A DNA stretch of 64,000 nucleotides, from contig NZ_JMHT01000023.1 in assembly GCF_001905655.1 (NCBI RefSeq), forward strand, positions 1-64,000. Reading direction: 5' to 3'. The notes under the pieces are model-generated. The model was not told the origin of the DNA, did not search any database, and saw only the letters and a program-made list of their open reading frames with translations. Source of the stretch: Mycobacterium sp. ST-F2 (GTDB lineage: Bacteria; Actinomycetota; Actinomycetes; Mycobacteriales; Mycobacteriaceae). The position numbers and the translations under genes were made by a program. Of this stretch, positions 1 through 8,256 are shown one piece after another; positions within the stretch are counted from its first letter, which is position 1, and every line of letters begins with the position of its first letter.

Positions 1-347
1 CGGTCTCTCACCGCCTCTCGATATACCCAGCGCCTCGTGGCGCACAGCTCGGCCCCGAAGAAAATCGCCGCTGCTTTCAAGATCTCATTGGCCCGACGCA
101 ACTCGGCGATCTCCTTACGCAGCGCCTTGTTCTCCTCGGCCATCTGCGTGGTCACCCCCGGACGCTGGCCGGTATCGACCTCCGAGCGGCGAATCCAGGT
201 CCGCAAGGTCTCCGGGGTGCCGATCCCCAACATGCCCGCGACCGCGGTGATCGCCGCCCACTGCGACGGGTACTGCGGACGGACCTCGGCGACCATGCGC
301 ACCGCACGCTCACGCAACTCGTCGGGGTACTTGCTCGGACGTCCCAT
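1..347 (-). CDS. IS3-family transposase OrfA (partial at window edge)
   Basis: The reading frame starts with ATG at 347 (MGRPSKYPDELRERAVRMV) and stays open to base 1, about 115 codons. It encodes an N-terminal helix-turn-helix (SQWAAITAVAGMLGI, then TLRTWIRRSE) followed by a leucine-zipper-like stretch (MAEENKALRKEIAELRRANE), ending near IFFGAEL. This is the typical OrfA layout of IS3 elements, which bind the terminal repeats and are joined to OrfB by a programmed frameshift. OrfA proteins usually stop at about 100-110 residues, so the last visible codons may lie in the frameshift or OrfB region. Whether the element is active cannot be judged. Confidence 0.75.
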   Translation of the reverse strand, partial: MGRPSKYPDELRERAVRMVAEVRPQYPSQWAAITAVAGMLGIGTPETLRTWIRRSEVDTGQRPGVTTQMAEENKALRKEIAELRRANEILKAAAIFFGAELCATRRWVYREAVRD

Positions 348-370
348 AACTCAGATCCTCCCAAGATCGG

Positions 371-398
371 GAGCCTCCGGAAACGCCGGGACGGGTCA
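371..398 (-). repeat. IS3-type terminal inverted repeat (one end)
   Basis: Minus-strand reading from 398 starts TGACCCGTCCCGG and runs to the CCGGAGG block about 25 nt inside. It lies 24 nt before the OrfA ATG, the usual position of the left terminal repeat in IS3 elements. The partner repeat is not in the window, so the exact repeat length cannot be set. Confidence 0.65.
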
Positions 399-527
399 TC
401 TGGCCCACGGAGAAGATTTGCGTTCTCTATGGGAACTCTTCCTCGCCTTGCGACCCTGTCTGGCGATAAATACTCTCACACTTAGCAATTGACGTCGCTT
501 ATCGTCGGCGACCGTCGAACAGTTCTG

Positions 528-552
528 AAACATGTTGTCTCGCAACATGTTT
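528..552. promoter_or_regulatory. Perfect inverted repeat upstream of sulP-CA, possible operator
   Basis: Two perfect 10-bp arms (AAACATGTTG and CAACATGTTT) are separated by TCTCG. The sequence is AT-richer than its surroundings and lies about 100 bp before the chosen start of the SulP-carbonic anhydrase gene. There is no gene end just before it and no U-tract, so a regulator site is more likely than a terminator. I do not recognise the motif as that of a known regulator. Confidence 0.5.
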
Positions 553-649
553 AATCGACAATGGTGTCGGCGGGTTTGCGGACCGAAACTCGCGCAGCGC
601 ATCTGCACATGTGTCCATCGGACAACAATCGGAGAACGGAAACCTAGAC

Positions 650-2827
650 ATGCTAGAAACCGCCCCGCCGGCAAAGGGTCTACGCGCCATACTGCGCTAC
701 GACCTGCCTGCGTCACTTGTCGTATTCCTGGTGGCACTCCCACTGTCGCTCGGCATCGCCGTCGCGTCCAACGCGCCCATCCTGGCCGGCATCATCGCCG
801 CCATCGTCGGCGGCATCGTCGCCGGCGCGCTCGGCGGCTCGCCGCTGCAGGTGAGCGGACCGGCCGCCGGCCTGACCGTCGTCGTCGCCGGATTGATCGC
901 CCAATTCGGCTGGGGCGTGACGTGCGCCATCACCGTCGGCGCCGGCATCCTCCAGATTCTGTTCGGCCTCAGCCGCGTGGCCCGGGCCGCGCTGGCCATC
1001 TCGCCGGTCGTCGTCCACGCCATGCTCGCGGGCATCGGCATCACCATCGCGCTGCAGCAGCTGCACGTGCTGCTGGGCGGCAAGTCCAACAGCAGCGCGT
1101 GGGAGAACATCCACGAGCTGCCGGCGCAGCTGATGAACGTCCACGGCCCCGGCTTCGTGCTCGGCATGCTGGTCATCGTCACGCTCGTGGCGTGGCGCTG
1201 GGTGCCGGCACCCGTCAACCGGATCCCCGGTCCGCTGGTCGCCATCGTCGGTGTGACGGCGCTGTCCGTTCTGCTGCCGTTCGACGTCAAGCGCATTCAG
1301 ATCAACGGCTCGCTGCTGGACTCGCTGTCTTTGCCGACCCTGCCCGACGGACAGTGGGCCGCCGTCTTCGCGGGCGTCCTGACCGTCGCCCTCATCGCCA
1401 GCGTCGAGAGCCTGCTGTCGGCGGTCTCGGTCGACCGCATGCACAACGGCCCGCGCACCAACTTCGACCGTGAGCTGATCGGCCAGGGCGCGGCCAACAC
1501 CATCTCCGGCGCCATCGGCGGCCTGCCCGTCACCGGCGTCATCGTGCGCAGCTCGACCAACGTCGCCGCGGGCGCCAAGTCCCGGGCGTCGGCCATCCTG
1601 CACGGGTTCTGGATCCTGCTGTTCGCAGTGCCGTTCGCCGGCCTGGCCCAGCTGATCCCGACGTCGGCGCTCGCCGGCCTGCTGATCGTCATCGGCTGCC
1701 AGCTGGTCAAGAAGGTGCACATCGAAACCGCCCGGCGCACAGGCGATATCGCGGTTTACGCCATCACGGTGCTCGGCGTCGTCTTCCTCAACCTGCTCGA
1801 GGGTGTGCTGATCGGCCTCGCCCTGGCGGTCGCCCTGACGGTGTGGCGCGTCATCCGGGCCAAGATCGTCACGGAGCACGTCGCCGGCAACGACTGGCGC
1901 ATCGTGATCGAGGGCTCGGTCAGCTTCCTGTCGCTGCCGCGCCTGACCTCGGCCCTGGCTTCGGTGCCGACCGGTTCGGACGTCACCGTCGAGCTGTCGG
2001 TGGACTTCATCGACCACGCCGCCCACGAGACCATCGACGAGTGGAAGCGCCAGCACGTCGCCGGCGGTGGCTCCGTCGAGATTCACGAGCACGGCACCGC
2101 CGAGCTGCACAGCGCGGCCGCCGGTCCGCCGACCCGCACGTTCACGCCGTTCGACAAGCGCTCGGGTGTCGTCCCGTGGAAGTCGCAGCCGCAGACCTCT
2201 TCTGTGATGGAGGGCCTGGAGACCTACCACCGCCGCACCGCACCCGTGCTGCGCCCGCACATGGAAGACCTGGCCCACACCCAGAAGCCGGAGACGCTGT
2301 TCATCACCTGCGTCGACTCGCGGGTCGTGCCCAACGTCATCACCAGCAGTGGCCCCGGTGACCTGCTGACGGTCCGCAACGTCGGCAACCTGATCCCGGA
2401 GGGACGCGCCGACGCCTCGGTCGAGGCGGCCATCGCCTTCGCCGTCGAGGTCCTGGAGGTCTCGTCGATCGTGGTGTGCGGCCACTCCAGCTGCGGCGCC
2501 ATGACCGCGCTGCTGGGCGGCGATCAGGGTCACGACGAGCACCTGCACACCTGGCTGGAGCACGGCGATGCGACGTTGCGCGCCTTCGACGAGGGCCGGC
2601 ACCCCGTGGCCGTCGCCGCGGCCGAGGAAGGGTTCGGCGTCGTCGACCAGCTGTCGATGGTCAACGTCGCACTTCAGGCGCAGACCCTCGCCGCCCACCC
2701 GCTGGTCCGGGCCCGGCACCGCGCCGGCGACCTCGAGGTGATCGGGTTGTTCTATGACATCGGCACCGCGGCCGCCCTCCGGGTGACGCCGGTCAGCGTG
2801 GACCGTCTGGTCGAGGTTGCCGAGTAG
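650..2827 (+). CDS. SulP-family bicarbonate/anion transporter fused to beta-carbonic anhydrase
   Basis: This 725-residue membrane protein probably imports bicarbonate (or sulfate) and interconverts it with CO2. Residues about 10-400 are a hydrophobic SulP core (DLPASLVVF, SGPAAGLT). A STAS-like linker follows (VELSVDFIDHAAHETI, near 440-460). The C-terminal beta-carbonic anhydrase has the zinc ligands Cys554, His612 and Cys615 and the Asp556-Arg558 dyad in CVDSR and CGHSSCG. The best remembered homologue is M. tuberculosis Rv3273. The ATG at 650 is preferred because a GGAG stands about 15 nt before it. A GTG at 611 is in frame but has no visible RBS. The upstream neighbour is an IS element. 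Confidence 0.88.
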   Translation: MLETAPPAKGLRAILRYDLPASLVVFLVALPLSLGIAVASNAPILAGIIAAIVGGIVAGALGGSPLQVSGPAAGLTVVVAGLIAQFGWGVTCAITVGAGILQILFGLSRVARAALAISPVVVHAMLAGIGITIALQQLHVLLGGKSNSSAWENIHELPAQLMNVHGPGFVLGMLVIVTLVAWRWVPAPVNRIPGPLVAIVGVTALSVLLPFDVKRIQINGSLLDSLSLPTLPDGQWAAVFAGVLTVALIASVESLLSAVSVDRMHNGPRTNFDRELIGQGAANTISGAIGGLPVTGVIVRSSTNVAAGAKSRASAILHGFWILLFAVPFAGLAQLIPTSALAGLLIVIGCQLVKKVHIETARRTGDIAVYAITVLGVVFLNLLEGVLIGLALAVALTVWRVIRAKIVTEHVAGNDWRIVIEGSVSFLSLPRLTSALASVPTGSDVTVELSVDFIDHAAHETIDEWKRQHVAGGGSVEIHEHGTAELHSAAAGPPTRTFTPFDKRSGVVPWKSQPQTSSVMEGLETYHRRTAPVLRPHMEDLAHTQKPETLFITCVDSRVVPNVITSSGPGDLLTVRNVGNLIPEGRADASVEAAIAFAVEVLEVSSIVVCGHSSCGAMTALLGGDQGHDEHLHTWLEHGDATLRAFDEGRHPVAVAAAEEGFGVVDQLSMVNVALQAQTLAAHPLVRARHRAGDLEVIGLFYDIGTAAALRVTPVSVDRLVEVAE

Positions 2828-2840
2828 TACCTGATTGATC

Positions 2841-2887
2841 CTGCGCCCAGGGCCGTACCCCGCGAGAGCGGCAGGCCCTGGGCGCAG
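2841..2887. terminator. Hairpin between convergent genes
   Basis: Perfect 14-bp arms (2841-2854, starting CTGCGCCCAGG, and 2874-2887) enclose a 19-nt loop. It lies between the stops of the convergent sulP-CA and DUF1326 genes, and there is no U-tract on either side. It probably acts as a bidirectional intrinsic terminator of the mycobacterial type. Confidence 0.65.
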
Positions 2888-2911
2888 TGTCATTTCCGGG
2901 TCCTCGTCAGC

Positions 2912-3628
2912 TCAGCCGCAGCAGCATCCGCCGGCCGCCTCCGCGGCGGACGGCAACTCGACGTTCGGCAGTTCGCCGTCGGGCCGCCAGTCGAACGGGA
3001 AGTGCTTGCTGGAGACGCCGAGGTACTCGTGGGAGAAGTCGAAGCCGACGGCGTCGGCCTTCCTGACCACACCCCACGTCGCGACCTGTCCCGGCCCGAC
3101 TTCGGCACCCGGAGCGTTGACGGTGGTGACGCGACGGTTCGGGTCGGCCGTCGGGCCGGTCAGCGCATCCACCCGGACGTCGACCTTGCCCGGAATCTCC
3201 GCCCGCCAGTAGGCCAGGTCGTCGGCCGCGGCGAAGTTGATCGGGGCGTACTCGATACCCCGCAGCTCGCTGATCAGGGCGCCGAACTCCCCCGGCCAGC
3301 CGCCCTCGTCGCCGCGGAAGATCCGCTCCAGGGCTTTCCGTTGATCAGCGTCCGCCTTCTCGTCGATGTAGAACATGAGCTTCATGGTGGCGTCCGGGTC
3401 GCCGATCCACATGTTGCCGGCGAACTCGCCCAGGGCCACCACGCCAAGGCCACTCAAATCGGTTGTGCCGTAATGCCCTTCGTGGACCTGCCAGACGAGC
3501 GTGAACAAGCAGTCGCCGTGCGTGGGCTCCTGCGCGAAGCTGCACGGGCACGGCAGCTTGCAGCTGCACACATCGAACCACTCGCCGCGTAGATGCCAAT
3601 CGGTCTTCGGAGTTACCGCCGCCGTCAT
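2912..3628 (-). CDS. DUF1326 Cys-rich protein, probably copper-responsive
   Basis: This 238-residue soluble protein is of the DUF1326 family, whose biochemical role is unknown to me. The N-terminus has a dense cysteine cluster (Cys21, 23, 27, 29 in CSCKLPCPC) and the protein ends GGCCCG, so two cysteine-rich patches could bind a soft metal. The ATG at 3628 has AAAGGGA about 8 nt before it. A perfect TACCC-N5-GGGTA palindrome lies 24 nt upstream of the start, over the likely promoter, and a second one is about 60 bp further out. Such sites are bound by CsoR/RicR-type copper repressors in mycobacteria. No such repressor gene lies in the window. A role in copper or sulfur stress is inferred, not shown. 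Confidence 0.75.
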   Translation of the reverse strand: MTAAVTPKTDWHLRGEWFDVCSCKLPCPCSFAQEPTHGDCLFTLVWQVHEGHYGTTDLSGLGVVALGEFAGNMWIGDPDATMKLMFYIDEKADADQRKALERIFRGDEGGWPGEFGALISELRGIEYAPINFAAADDLAYWRAEIPGKVDVRVDALTGPTADPNRRVTTVNAPGAEVGPGQVATWGVVRKADAVGFDFSHEYLGVSSKHFPFDWRPDGELPNVELPSAAEAAGGCCCG

Positions 3629-3651
3629 CGCTGAATCCCTTTCTCATTTAC

Positions 3652-3668
3652 ATACCCCCTATGGGTAT
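3652..3668. promoter_or_regulatory. CsoR/RicR-type operator, proximal
   Basis: ATACCCCCTATGGGTAT is a palindrome that fits the TACCC-N5-GGGTA consensus of mycobacterial RicR/CsoR sites exactly. It is 24 nt upstream of the DUF1326 start codon, on the promoter side, where a bound repressor would block polymerase. Confidence 0.65.
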
Positions 3669-3711
3669 CTGACGTCGACGACGTTACGCAGCGAGGCGAG
3701 TGTCCGTCAAG

Positions 3712-3726
3712 TACCCCCGGGGGGTA
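3712..3726. promoter_or_regulatory. CsoR/RicR-type operator, distal
   Basis: TACCCCCGGGGGGTA again fits TACCC-N5-GGGTA, with its centre about 59 bp from the proximal site. The distance, near five to six helical turns, would allow two repressor tetramers on one face, or it could serve an unseen rightward transcript. No convincing rightward gene follows it. Confidence 0.55.
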
Positions 3727-3739
3727 TATTCCTATGAGC

Positions 3740-3914
3740 TTGGCGTGCCTGATGAGGTGGCCATCGTCGAGATGCACGAAATGGTCGTCGAACGAGCTGC
3801 AAACCAGCCATTTCGTCCATCTCGGCGATGCGGCCATCACTTCGTCGCCGCTCTACCCCTGGCACCTCGCGCCAGGAGTCGTCGACTTTCCTTGACGGTC
3901 AACGAAAGTTGACG
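3740..3914 (+). repeat. Dispersed repeat copy A ending in a long palindrome (fills the DUF1326-htpX gap)
   Basis: The stretch between the operators and htpX has no convincing gene. It is related over its length to 57886-58088: both share TTGGCGTG, then GAGATG with CGAAATGGTCG, an AGCCA block, a CACCT...GGAG block, and an ending palindrome. Here the palindrome (3880-3914, arms of 17 nt around one base) has two mismatches: the left arm contains ACTTTCCTTGAC and the right GTCAACGAAAGT. It lies about 60 nt past the htpX stop and might also end htpX transcripts. Short frames of 53 and 70 codons exist in it but have no ribosome binding site. Confidence 0.6.
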
Positions 3915-3974
3915 GCGTCGGGCCGAACATGTCGAGGCTCCGCTCCGCGCGATGCGACGGCCGGGCCGGCGGAA

Positions 3975-4838
3975 CTACCGCCCGGCCATGCGCTCCAGGC
4001 GCGCGATGCGGTCCTCGATGGGCGGATGTGTCGAGAACAGCTTGCCGATCTTCTCGCCGGCGCGGAACGGGTTGGCGATCATCAGGTGGGCCTGGTCGGC
4101 CAGCTGCGGCTCAGGGGGCAGCGGGGCCTGCTGCACGCCCACGCTGATCTTGCGCAGTGCACTGGCCAGCGCCAGCGGGTCGCCCGTCAACTCGGCTCCC
4201 GACTGGTCGGCCTGGTACTCGCGCGAGCGCGACACCGCGAGCCGGATGATGGTCGCGGCCAGCGGACCGACGATCGAAAGAACCAGCAGGACAAAGGGAT
4301 TGGGGCGGTCGTCGCGATCGCCGCCGAACATGCCGATGAAGTACGCGACGTTGACCAACGCCGTCACCACCGACGCCATGGCGCCCGCGACGCAGGAGAT
4401 CAGGATGTCGCGGTTGTAGACGTGTGAGAGCTCATGGCCCAGCACGGCGCGCAGCTCGCGCTCGCTGAGGAGATTCAGGATGCCCGTGGTGCAGCACACC
4501 GCGGCGTTACGCGGATTACGCCCCGTGGCGAAGGCATTGGGCGCGGCGGTGTCGCTGATGTACAGCTGCGGCATCGGCTGCCGCGCCGTGGTGGCCAGCT
4601 CGCGGACGATGCGGTACATCGCCGGCGCCTGCATCTCGCTGACCGGCTGTGCGTGCATGGCCCGCAGCGCCATCTTGGCGCTGTTGAAGTAGACGTAGGC
4701 GTTCATGCCGATGGCGAACAGCACCGCCAGGTACATGATGTTCTTGCCGAACAGCGACCCGATCAGCACGATGAGCGTCGAGAAGCCCACCAACAGCGCG
4801 AACGTCTTCACGGTGTTCGCGTGCGGGTTCCACGTCAT
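3975..4838 (-). CDS. htpX: HtpX-like membrane zinc metalloprotease
   Basis: This is a 287-residue M48-family protease of the cytoplasmic membrane that degrades misfolded membrane proteins. Two hydrophobic segments at the N-terminus (about 12-50) precede the zinc motif HELSH (His135, Glu136, His139). A second membrane hairpin follows, and SREYQAD supplies the third zinc ligand. The length is typical. The ATG at 4838 has a strong GGAGGAGGT just upstream. It matches M. tuberculosis Rv0563, next to grcC1 as in that genome. It is transcribed after grcC1's neighbourhood but with its own RBS and a 97-bp gap. Confidence 0.93.
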   Translation of the reverse strand: MTWNPHANTVKTFALLVGFSTLIVLIGSLFGKNIMYLAVLFAIGMNAYVYFNSAKMALRAMHAQPVSEMQAPAMYRIVRELATTARQPMPQLYISDTAAPNAFATGRNPRNAAVCCTTGILNLLSERELRAVLGHELSHVYNRDILISCVAGAMASVVTALVNVAYFIGMFGGDRDDRPNPFVLLVLSIVGPLAATIIRLAVSRSREYQADQSGAELTGDPLALASALRKISVGVQQAPLPPEPQLADQAHLMIANPFRAGEKIGKLFSTHPPIEDRIARLERMAGR

Positions 4839-4935
4839 CGGCTACCTCCTCCAAGCGCAGTACTCAGCGCAGTCAAACTCACTGAATTGAACGCTCGGCA
4901 ACTGGTGCCGGGTTCCGCGGTGTCCCGATCGGCGG

Positions 4936-5943
4936 TCAGCCGTGGCGGTCAGCGGTGTACTCGACCAGGTTGAGCAGGGCTACCCGGCCAGGCAGGTCCG
5001 GGAGGTTGTCCAGTTCGGTGCGGGCGTCCGCGGCGAACCGCTGCACGGTGCGCTTGGCCTCGACCATGCCCTGTGACGCCCGCAGCAACCCCAACGCCTC
5101 GGCGAGGTCGGCGTCGTTGTCGATGGGCGTGGCCAGCAGCTCCCGCAGCCGGTCGGCGTCGGCCCCGGTGTCGCGCAGCGCGTACAGCACCGGGAGTGTG
5201 TGCACGCCTTCGCGCAGGTCGGTGCCCGGCACCTTGCCCGACTCGTCAGGATCGCTGTCGATGTCGATGATGTCGTCGGAGATCTGGAAGACGGTGCCGA
5301 CGATGCCGCCGAGCCGGCTCAGCCGCTCGATCTGCTCCTCGTCGGCGCCCGAGAACGTCGCGCCGAAGCGGCCGGATGCCGCGATGAGGCAGGCCGTCTT
5401 CTCGTACACGACCTTGAGGTAGTGCTCCACGGGGTCGGCGCCCTCGACGGCGCCGCGCGTCTCTCGCATCTGGCCCGTCACCAGCTGGGCGAACGTGTCG
5501 GCGATGACGCGGACCGCGTCGGGCCCCAGCCTGGAGACCAGACGCGAGGCGGTGGCGAACAGGTAGTCCCCGGCCAGGATCGCGATGTTGTTGCCCCAGC
5601 GCGCATTGGCGCTGTCCGCTCCGCGCCGCACCTGGGCCTCGTCCATGACGTCGTCGTGGTACAGCGTCGCCAGGTGCACCAGCTCGATCACGGCGCCGGC
5701 GATGGCGACGTCGTCGTTGTCCGGATCGGGCCCCAGCGACGCCGACAGCACGGTGAACAGCGGGCGGAACCGCTTGCCACCGGCCTGGAACAGGTGCTGG
5801 ACCGCCTCGGCCATCAGCTCGTCGGCCTTACCCAACTCGGTCGACATCAGGTCTTCGATACGCGCCACCGCGTCACGAACCTGCGCGGCAAAGTCGGCGT
5901 CACCAAAGTCCACGCCCGCGACCACTGTCGCTGGTGTCTTCAT
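4936..5943 (-). CDS. grcC1: Trans-polyprenyl diphosphate synthase (GrcC1-like)
   Basis: This 335-residue isoprenyl diphosphate synthase condenses isopentenyl diphosphate to make the long prenyl chain, here very likely that of menaquinone. Both aspartate-rich motifs are visible: DDVMDE (first, after LATLYH) and DDIIDID (second). GKRFRP near residue 75 binds the diphosphate. The frame stays open far upstream, but the ATG at 5943 (MKTPATVV) fits the family length. TATGTT at 5955-5950 stands exactly 6 nt before it, which suggests a leaderless transcript. It is divergent from menJ with only 21 bp between starts. Confidence 0.9.
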   Translation of the reverse strand: MKTPATVVAGVDFGDADFAAQVRDAVARIEDLMSTELGKADELMAEAVQHLFQAGGKRFRPLFTVLSASLGPDPDNDDVAIAGAVIELVHLATLYHDDVMDEAQVRRGADSANARWGNNIAILAGDYLFATASRLVSRLGPDAVRVIADTFAQLVTGQMRETRGAVEGADPVEHYLKVVYEKTACLIAASGRFGATFSGADEEQIERLSRLGGIVGTVFQISDDIIDIDSDPDESGKVPGTDLREGVHTLPVLYALRDTGADADRLRELLATPIDNDADLAEALGLLRASQGMVEAKRTVQRFAADARTELDNLPDLPGRVALLNLVEYTADRHG

Positions 5944-5964
5944 GGGTCCAACATACTGGGCGGC
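5944..5964. promoter_or_regulatory. 21-bp divergent start region grcC1/menJ with overlapping -10 boxes
   Basis: Leftwards, TATGTT (5955-5950) is followed by 6 nt and the grcC1 ATG. Rightwards, CATACT (5952-5957) is followed by 7 nt and the menJ ATG. The two candidate -10 boxes overlap by four bases, leaving no room for leaders or RBS, so both mRNAs should be leaderless and the -35 regions must lie inside the opposite coding sequence. Confidence 0.5.
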
Positions 5965-7185
5965 ATGGTCGTGCACGCAGATGTGGTCGTGGTCGGAGCC
6001 GGGCCGGCTGGTTCCGCGGCTGCCGCCTGGGCAGCGCGCCGGGGCCGCGACGTCCTGGTGGTCGACTCCGCGCAGTTCCCCCGGGACAAGGCCTGCGGCG
6101 ACGGGCTGACGCCGCGGGCCATCGCGGAACTGCGCGAGCTCGGGCTGGGCGAGTGGCTCGACGGCCACGTGAGCCACCACGGTCTGCGGCTGGCCGGGTT
6201 CGGCGCGGAGCGCGAGGTGCGGTGGCCGGGGCCGTCGTTCCCGGCCACCAGCAGTGCGGTGCCGCGGACCGAGCTCGACGACCGGATTCGTCAGGTCGCC
6301 GCCGACGCCGGCGCGAAGATGCTGTTGGGCGTCAAGGCCGTCGGCGTCTCGCATGACGCCACCGGCCGGGTGTCCACGTTGCAGCTCGACGACGGCCAGG
6401 AGATCGGTGTAGGCGAGCTCATCGTGGCCGACGGCGCCCGGTCGACGCTGGGCCGCGTGCTGGGCCGGCAGTGGCACCAGGAGACCGTCTACGGCGTCGC
6501 GATCCGCGCCTACATCGAGACGCCGCGGCACGCCGAGCCGTGGATCACGTCGCACCTGGAGCTACGGTCGCCGGAAGGCGAGGTGCTACCCGGTTACGGC
6601 TGGATCTTCCCGCTGGGCAACGGCGAGGTGAACATCGGTGTGGGGGCACTGGCCACCGAGAAGCGGCCGGCCGACGCCGCGCTGCGGCCGCTGCTCGCCC
6701 ACTACACCAACCTGCGCCGCGACGAGTGGGGCTTCGAAGGTCAGCCCCGGCTGGCCAAGTCGGCGCTGCTGCCGATGGGCGGCGCGGTGTCCGGGGTGGC
6801 CGGGCCCAACTGGATGCTGGTCGGTGACGCGGCGGCGTGCGTCAACCCGCTCAACGGCGAGGGCATCGACTACGGACTGGAGACGGGCCGGCTCGCCGCC
6901 GACCTGCTGGGCTCAGGTGACCTGAGCGCGGCCTGGCCCGCGGTGCTGCAGGAGCACTACGCCGCGGGGTTCTCCGTGGCCCGTCGCCTGGCAATCCTGC
7001 TGACCGTGCCGAAGTTCCTGCCGCTGACGGGTCCCGTCGCGATGCGGTCGCAGTACCTGATGACGGTCGCGGTCCGGGCCATGGGCAACCTGGTGACCGA
7101 AGAGGACACCGACATGATCGCCCGCCTCTGGCGCCGGGCCGGCCGGGGCTCGCGCCGGCTGGATCAGCGCAAGCCGTTCAGCTGA
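5965..7185 (+). CDS. menJ: Menaquinone reductase MenJ (geranylgeranyl reductase family flavoprotein)
   Basis: This 406-residue FAD enzyme belongs to the geranylgeranyl reductase family. Its M. tuberculosis counterpart Rv0561c saturates one isoprene unit of menaquinone-9. The N-terminus has the dinucleotide-binding motif VVVGAGPAGSAAA, then CGDGLTPRA near residue 45, and the second FAD motif LVGDAAACVNPLNGEGI near 290. The start at 5965 places the Rossmann fold at the N-terminus. The frame is open further upstream through the divergent gene, which is not coding. It is divergent from the prenyl synthase that makes the chain it modifies. The last 8 bases overlap the convergent esterase. Confidence 0.9.
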   Translation: MVVHADVVVVGAGPAGSAAAAWAARRGRDVLVVDSAQFPRDKACGDGLTPRAIAELRELGLGEWLDGHVSHHGLRLAGFGAEREVRWPGPSFPATSSAVPRTELDDRIRQVAADAGAKMLLGVKAVGVSHDATGRVSTLQLDDGQEIGVGELIVADGARSTLGRVLGRQWHQETVYGVAIRAYIETPRHAEPWITSHLELRSPEGEVLPGYGWIFPLGNGEVNIGVGALATEKRPADAALRPLLAHYTNLRRDEWGFEGQPRLAKSALLPMGGAVSGVAGPNWMLVGDAAACVNPLNGEGIDYGLETGRLAADLLGSGDLSAAWPAVLQEHYAAGFSVARRLAILLTVPKFLPLTGPVAMRSQYLMTVAVRAMGNLVTEEDTDMIARLWRRAGRGSRRLDQRKPFS

Positions 7186-8236
7186 CCGACCGCGCGAACC
7201 CGACGATGTCGCGCACAGTGGCGGCGAAGACCTCGGGCATGGCACCGGCCAGCAGGATGTCGCCGGCGTGGCAGGTGCCGGCGACGATCCGGCCGACGAC
7301 GCTGACGCCGGCCGCAGCGAGCCGGCGGTAGTAGATCAGGCCCTCGTCGCGCAGCGGGTCGAGCTCGTTGACCGAAATGACGTGCGGCGGAAGGCCTTCC
7401 AGCTCGGTATCGGTGGCCGCCCCGGCCCAGCAGGTGCCGTCGTTGTCGTGTTTGCGGTCCGGATCGTAGATGGATCCCAGCAGGGCCAGTTGCAGGCAGC
7501 TGATGAAGTACCCGTCGTTCTCCCGCAGCGACGGCAGATCGTCGGCCTCCTCGAGCCACCGGTTGGAGATGTACGGGCACTGGGCGTAGACGCCGGCGAT
7601 CTCGCCGATCCAGCCTTCCCGCTTGGCTTTCAGCGCGACCGTCAGCGTCAGGTTCCCGCCGCCGGACTCCCCCGACACGATCAGATGGCTGACGCCCAAC
7701 TCGTCCTTGTTCGCGGCCGTCCAGCGCACGGCCGCGGCGCAGTCGTCGAGACCGGCCGGGAACGGGTGCGGACCGAGCGCGCCGCCGGAATTGCGGAATT
7801 CGACGCCGACGACCACGAGCCCCGCGGCCGCGAGGTTCTCGCGGAGCCGGACGTACTGGATGTCCGCGGCACTGAGGATCGCCATGCCACCTCCGTGCAG
7901 GTGCACGACGGCGGGCAGCGGGCCGGTGGCCTCGGTGGGCCGGCTGATGAACAGCGTGATCTCGTTGCCGTCGGCGCCGGTGATCGTGGTGGTCGAGGTG
8001 GTGACGCCTTCGGGCGCGGGGGCCTGGTCCCCCAGCATCTTCAGGACGGCGCCGGTCCCCTGCTCCGCGAACGCGGTGAACTCGAGGCGCTGGGCGAGCG
8101 GAGCGTCGACCGTGAGCGGCGGTTCCGGGAGGCGGCCGTCCATCCCGAACGCGGCGAGGGCCTTGACCATGCGCGGGTCCGAGCGGCGGTCGGTACCGAT
8201 GGTGGAGTCGGGATCAGCGAGGCGTCCATAGGGCAT
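7178..8236 (-). CDS. Alpha/beta hydrolase, hormone-sensitive-lipase type esterase
   Basis: This is a 352-residue cytoplasmic esterase or lipase of the HSL family (alpha/beta hydrolase-3). HGGG (114-117) forms the oxyanion hole, the nucleophile Ser191 lies in GESGG, and the C-terminal part holds plausible Asp (NELDPLRDEG) and His (TCHAGD) members of the triad. There is no signal peptide or membrane segment. The natural substrate is unknown. Its 3' end overlaps menJ tail-to-tail by 8 bp, and upstream a hairpin separates it from ppnP. M. tuberculosis Rv0559c/Rv0560c occupy this place instead, so the gene is an accessory insertion between menJ and menG. Confidence 0.85.
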   Translation of the reverse strand: MPYGRLADPDSTIGTDRRSDPRMVKALAAFGMDGRLPEPPLTVDAPLAQRLEFTAFAEQGTGAVLKMLGDQAPAPEGVTTSTTTITGADGNEITLFISRPTEATGPLPAVVHLHGGGMAILSAADIQYVRLRENLAAAGLVVVGVEFRNSGGALGPHPFPAGLDDCAAAVRWTAANKDELGVSHLIVSGESGGGNLTLTVALKAKREGWIGEIAGVYAQCPYISNRWLEEADDLPSLRENDGYFISCLQLALLGSIYDPDRKHDNDGTCWAGAATDTELEGLPPHVISVNELDPLRDEGLIYYRRLAAAGVSVVGRIVAGTCHAGDILLAGAMPEVFAATVRDIVGFARSVS

Positions 8237-8256
8237 GCCTCATCTTGGTGCACGAA

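Larger units (their letters stand above)
1..398 (-). mobile_element. IS3-family insertion sequence, partial (right end in window)
   Basis: The left part is cut by the window edge. The visible part holds the start of an OrfA reading leftwards. It ends at 398 with a terminal sequence that, on the minus strand, begins TGACCCGTCCCGG and continues TTTCCGGAGG, the usual 5'-TGA form of IS3-family terminal repeats. The other end, the OrfB and any target duplication are outside the window. The element stops about 250 bp before the sulP-carbonic anhydrase start, so it has replaced or moved whatever lay upstream of that promoter. Confidence 0.8.

Noticed and set aside
713..2893. 726-codon frame on the minus strand opposite sulP-CA
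   Set aside because: Arg/Gly/Asp/His-rich translation typical of the antisense frame of a high-GC gene. The plus strand encodes clear SulP and carbonic anhydrase motifs.
3700..3912. 70-codon plus-strand frame (and a 53-codon frame from 3734) after the copper operators
   Set aside because: Checked as a possible metallothionein-like gene. Too few cysteines, no RBS, and the end lies in the dispersed palindromic repeat.
5200..5964. Upstream extension of the menJ frame
   Set aside because: The frame happens to be open through the divergent prenyl synthase gene, but the Rossmann motif sits right after the ATG at 5965.
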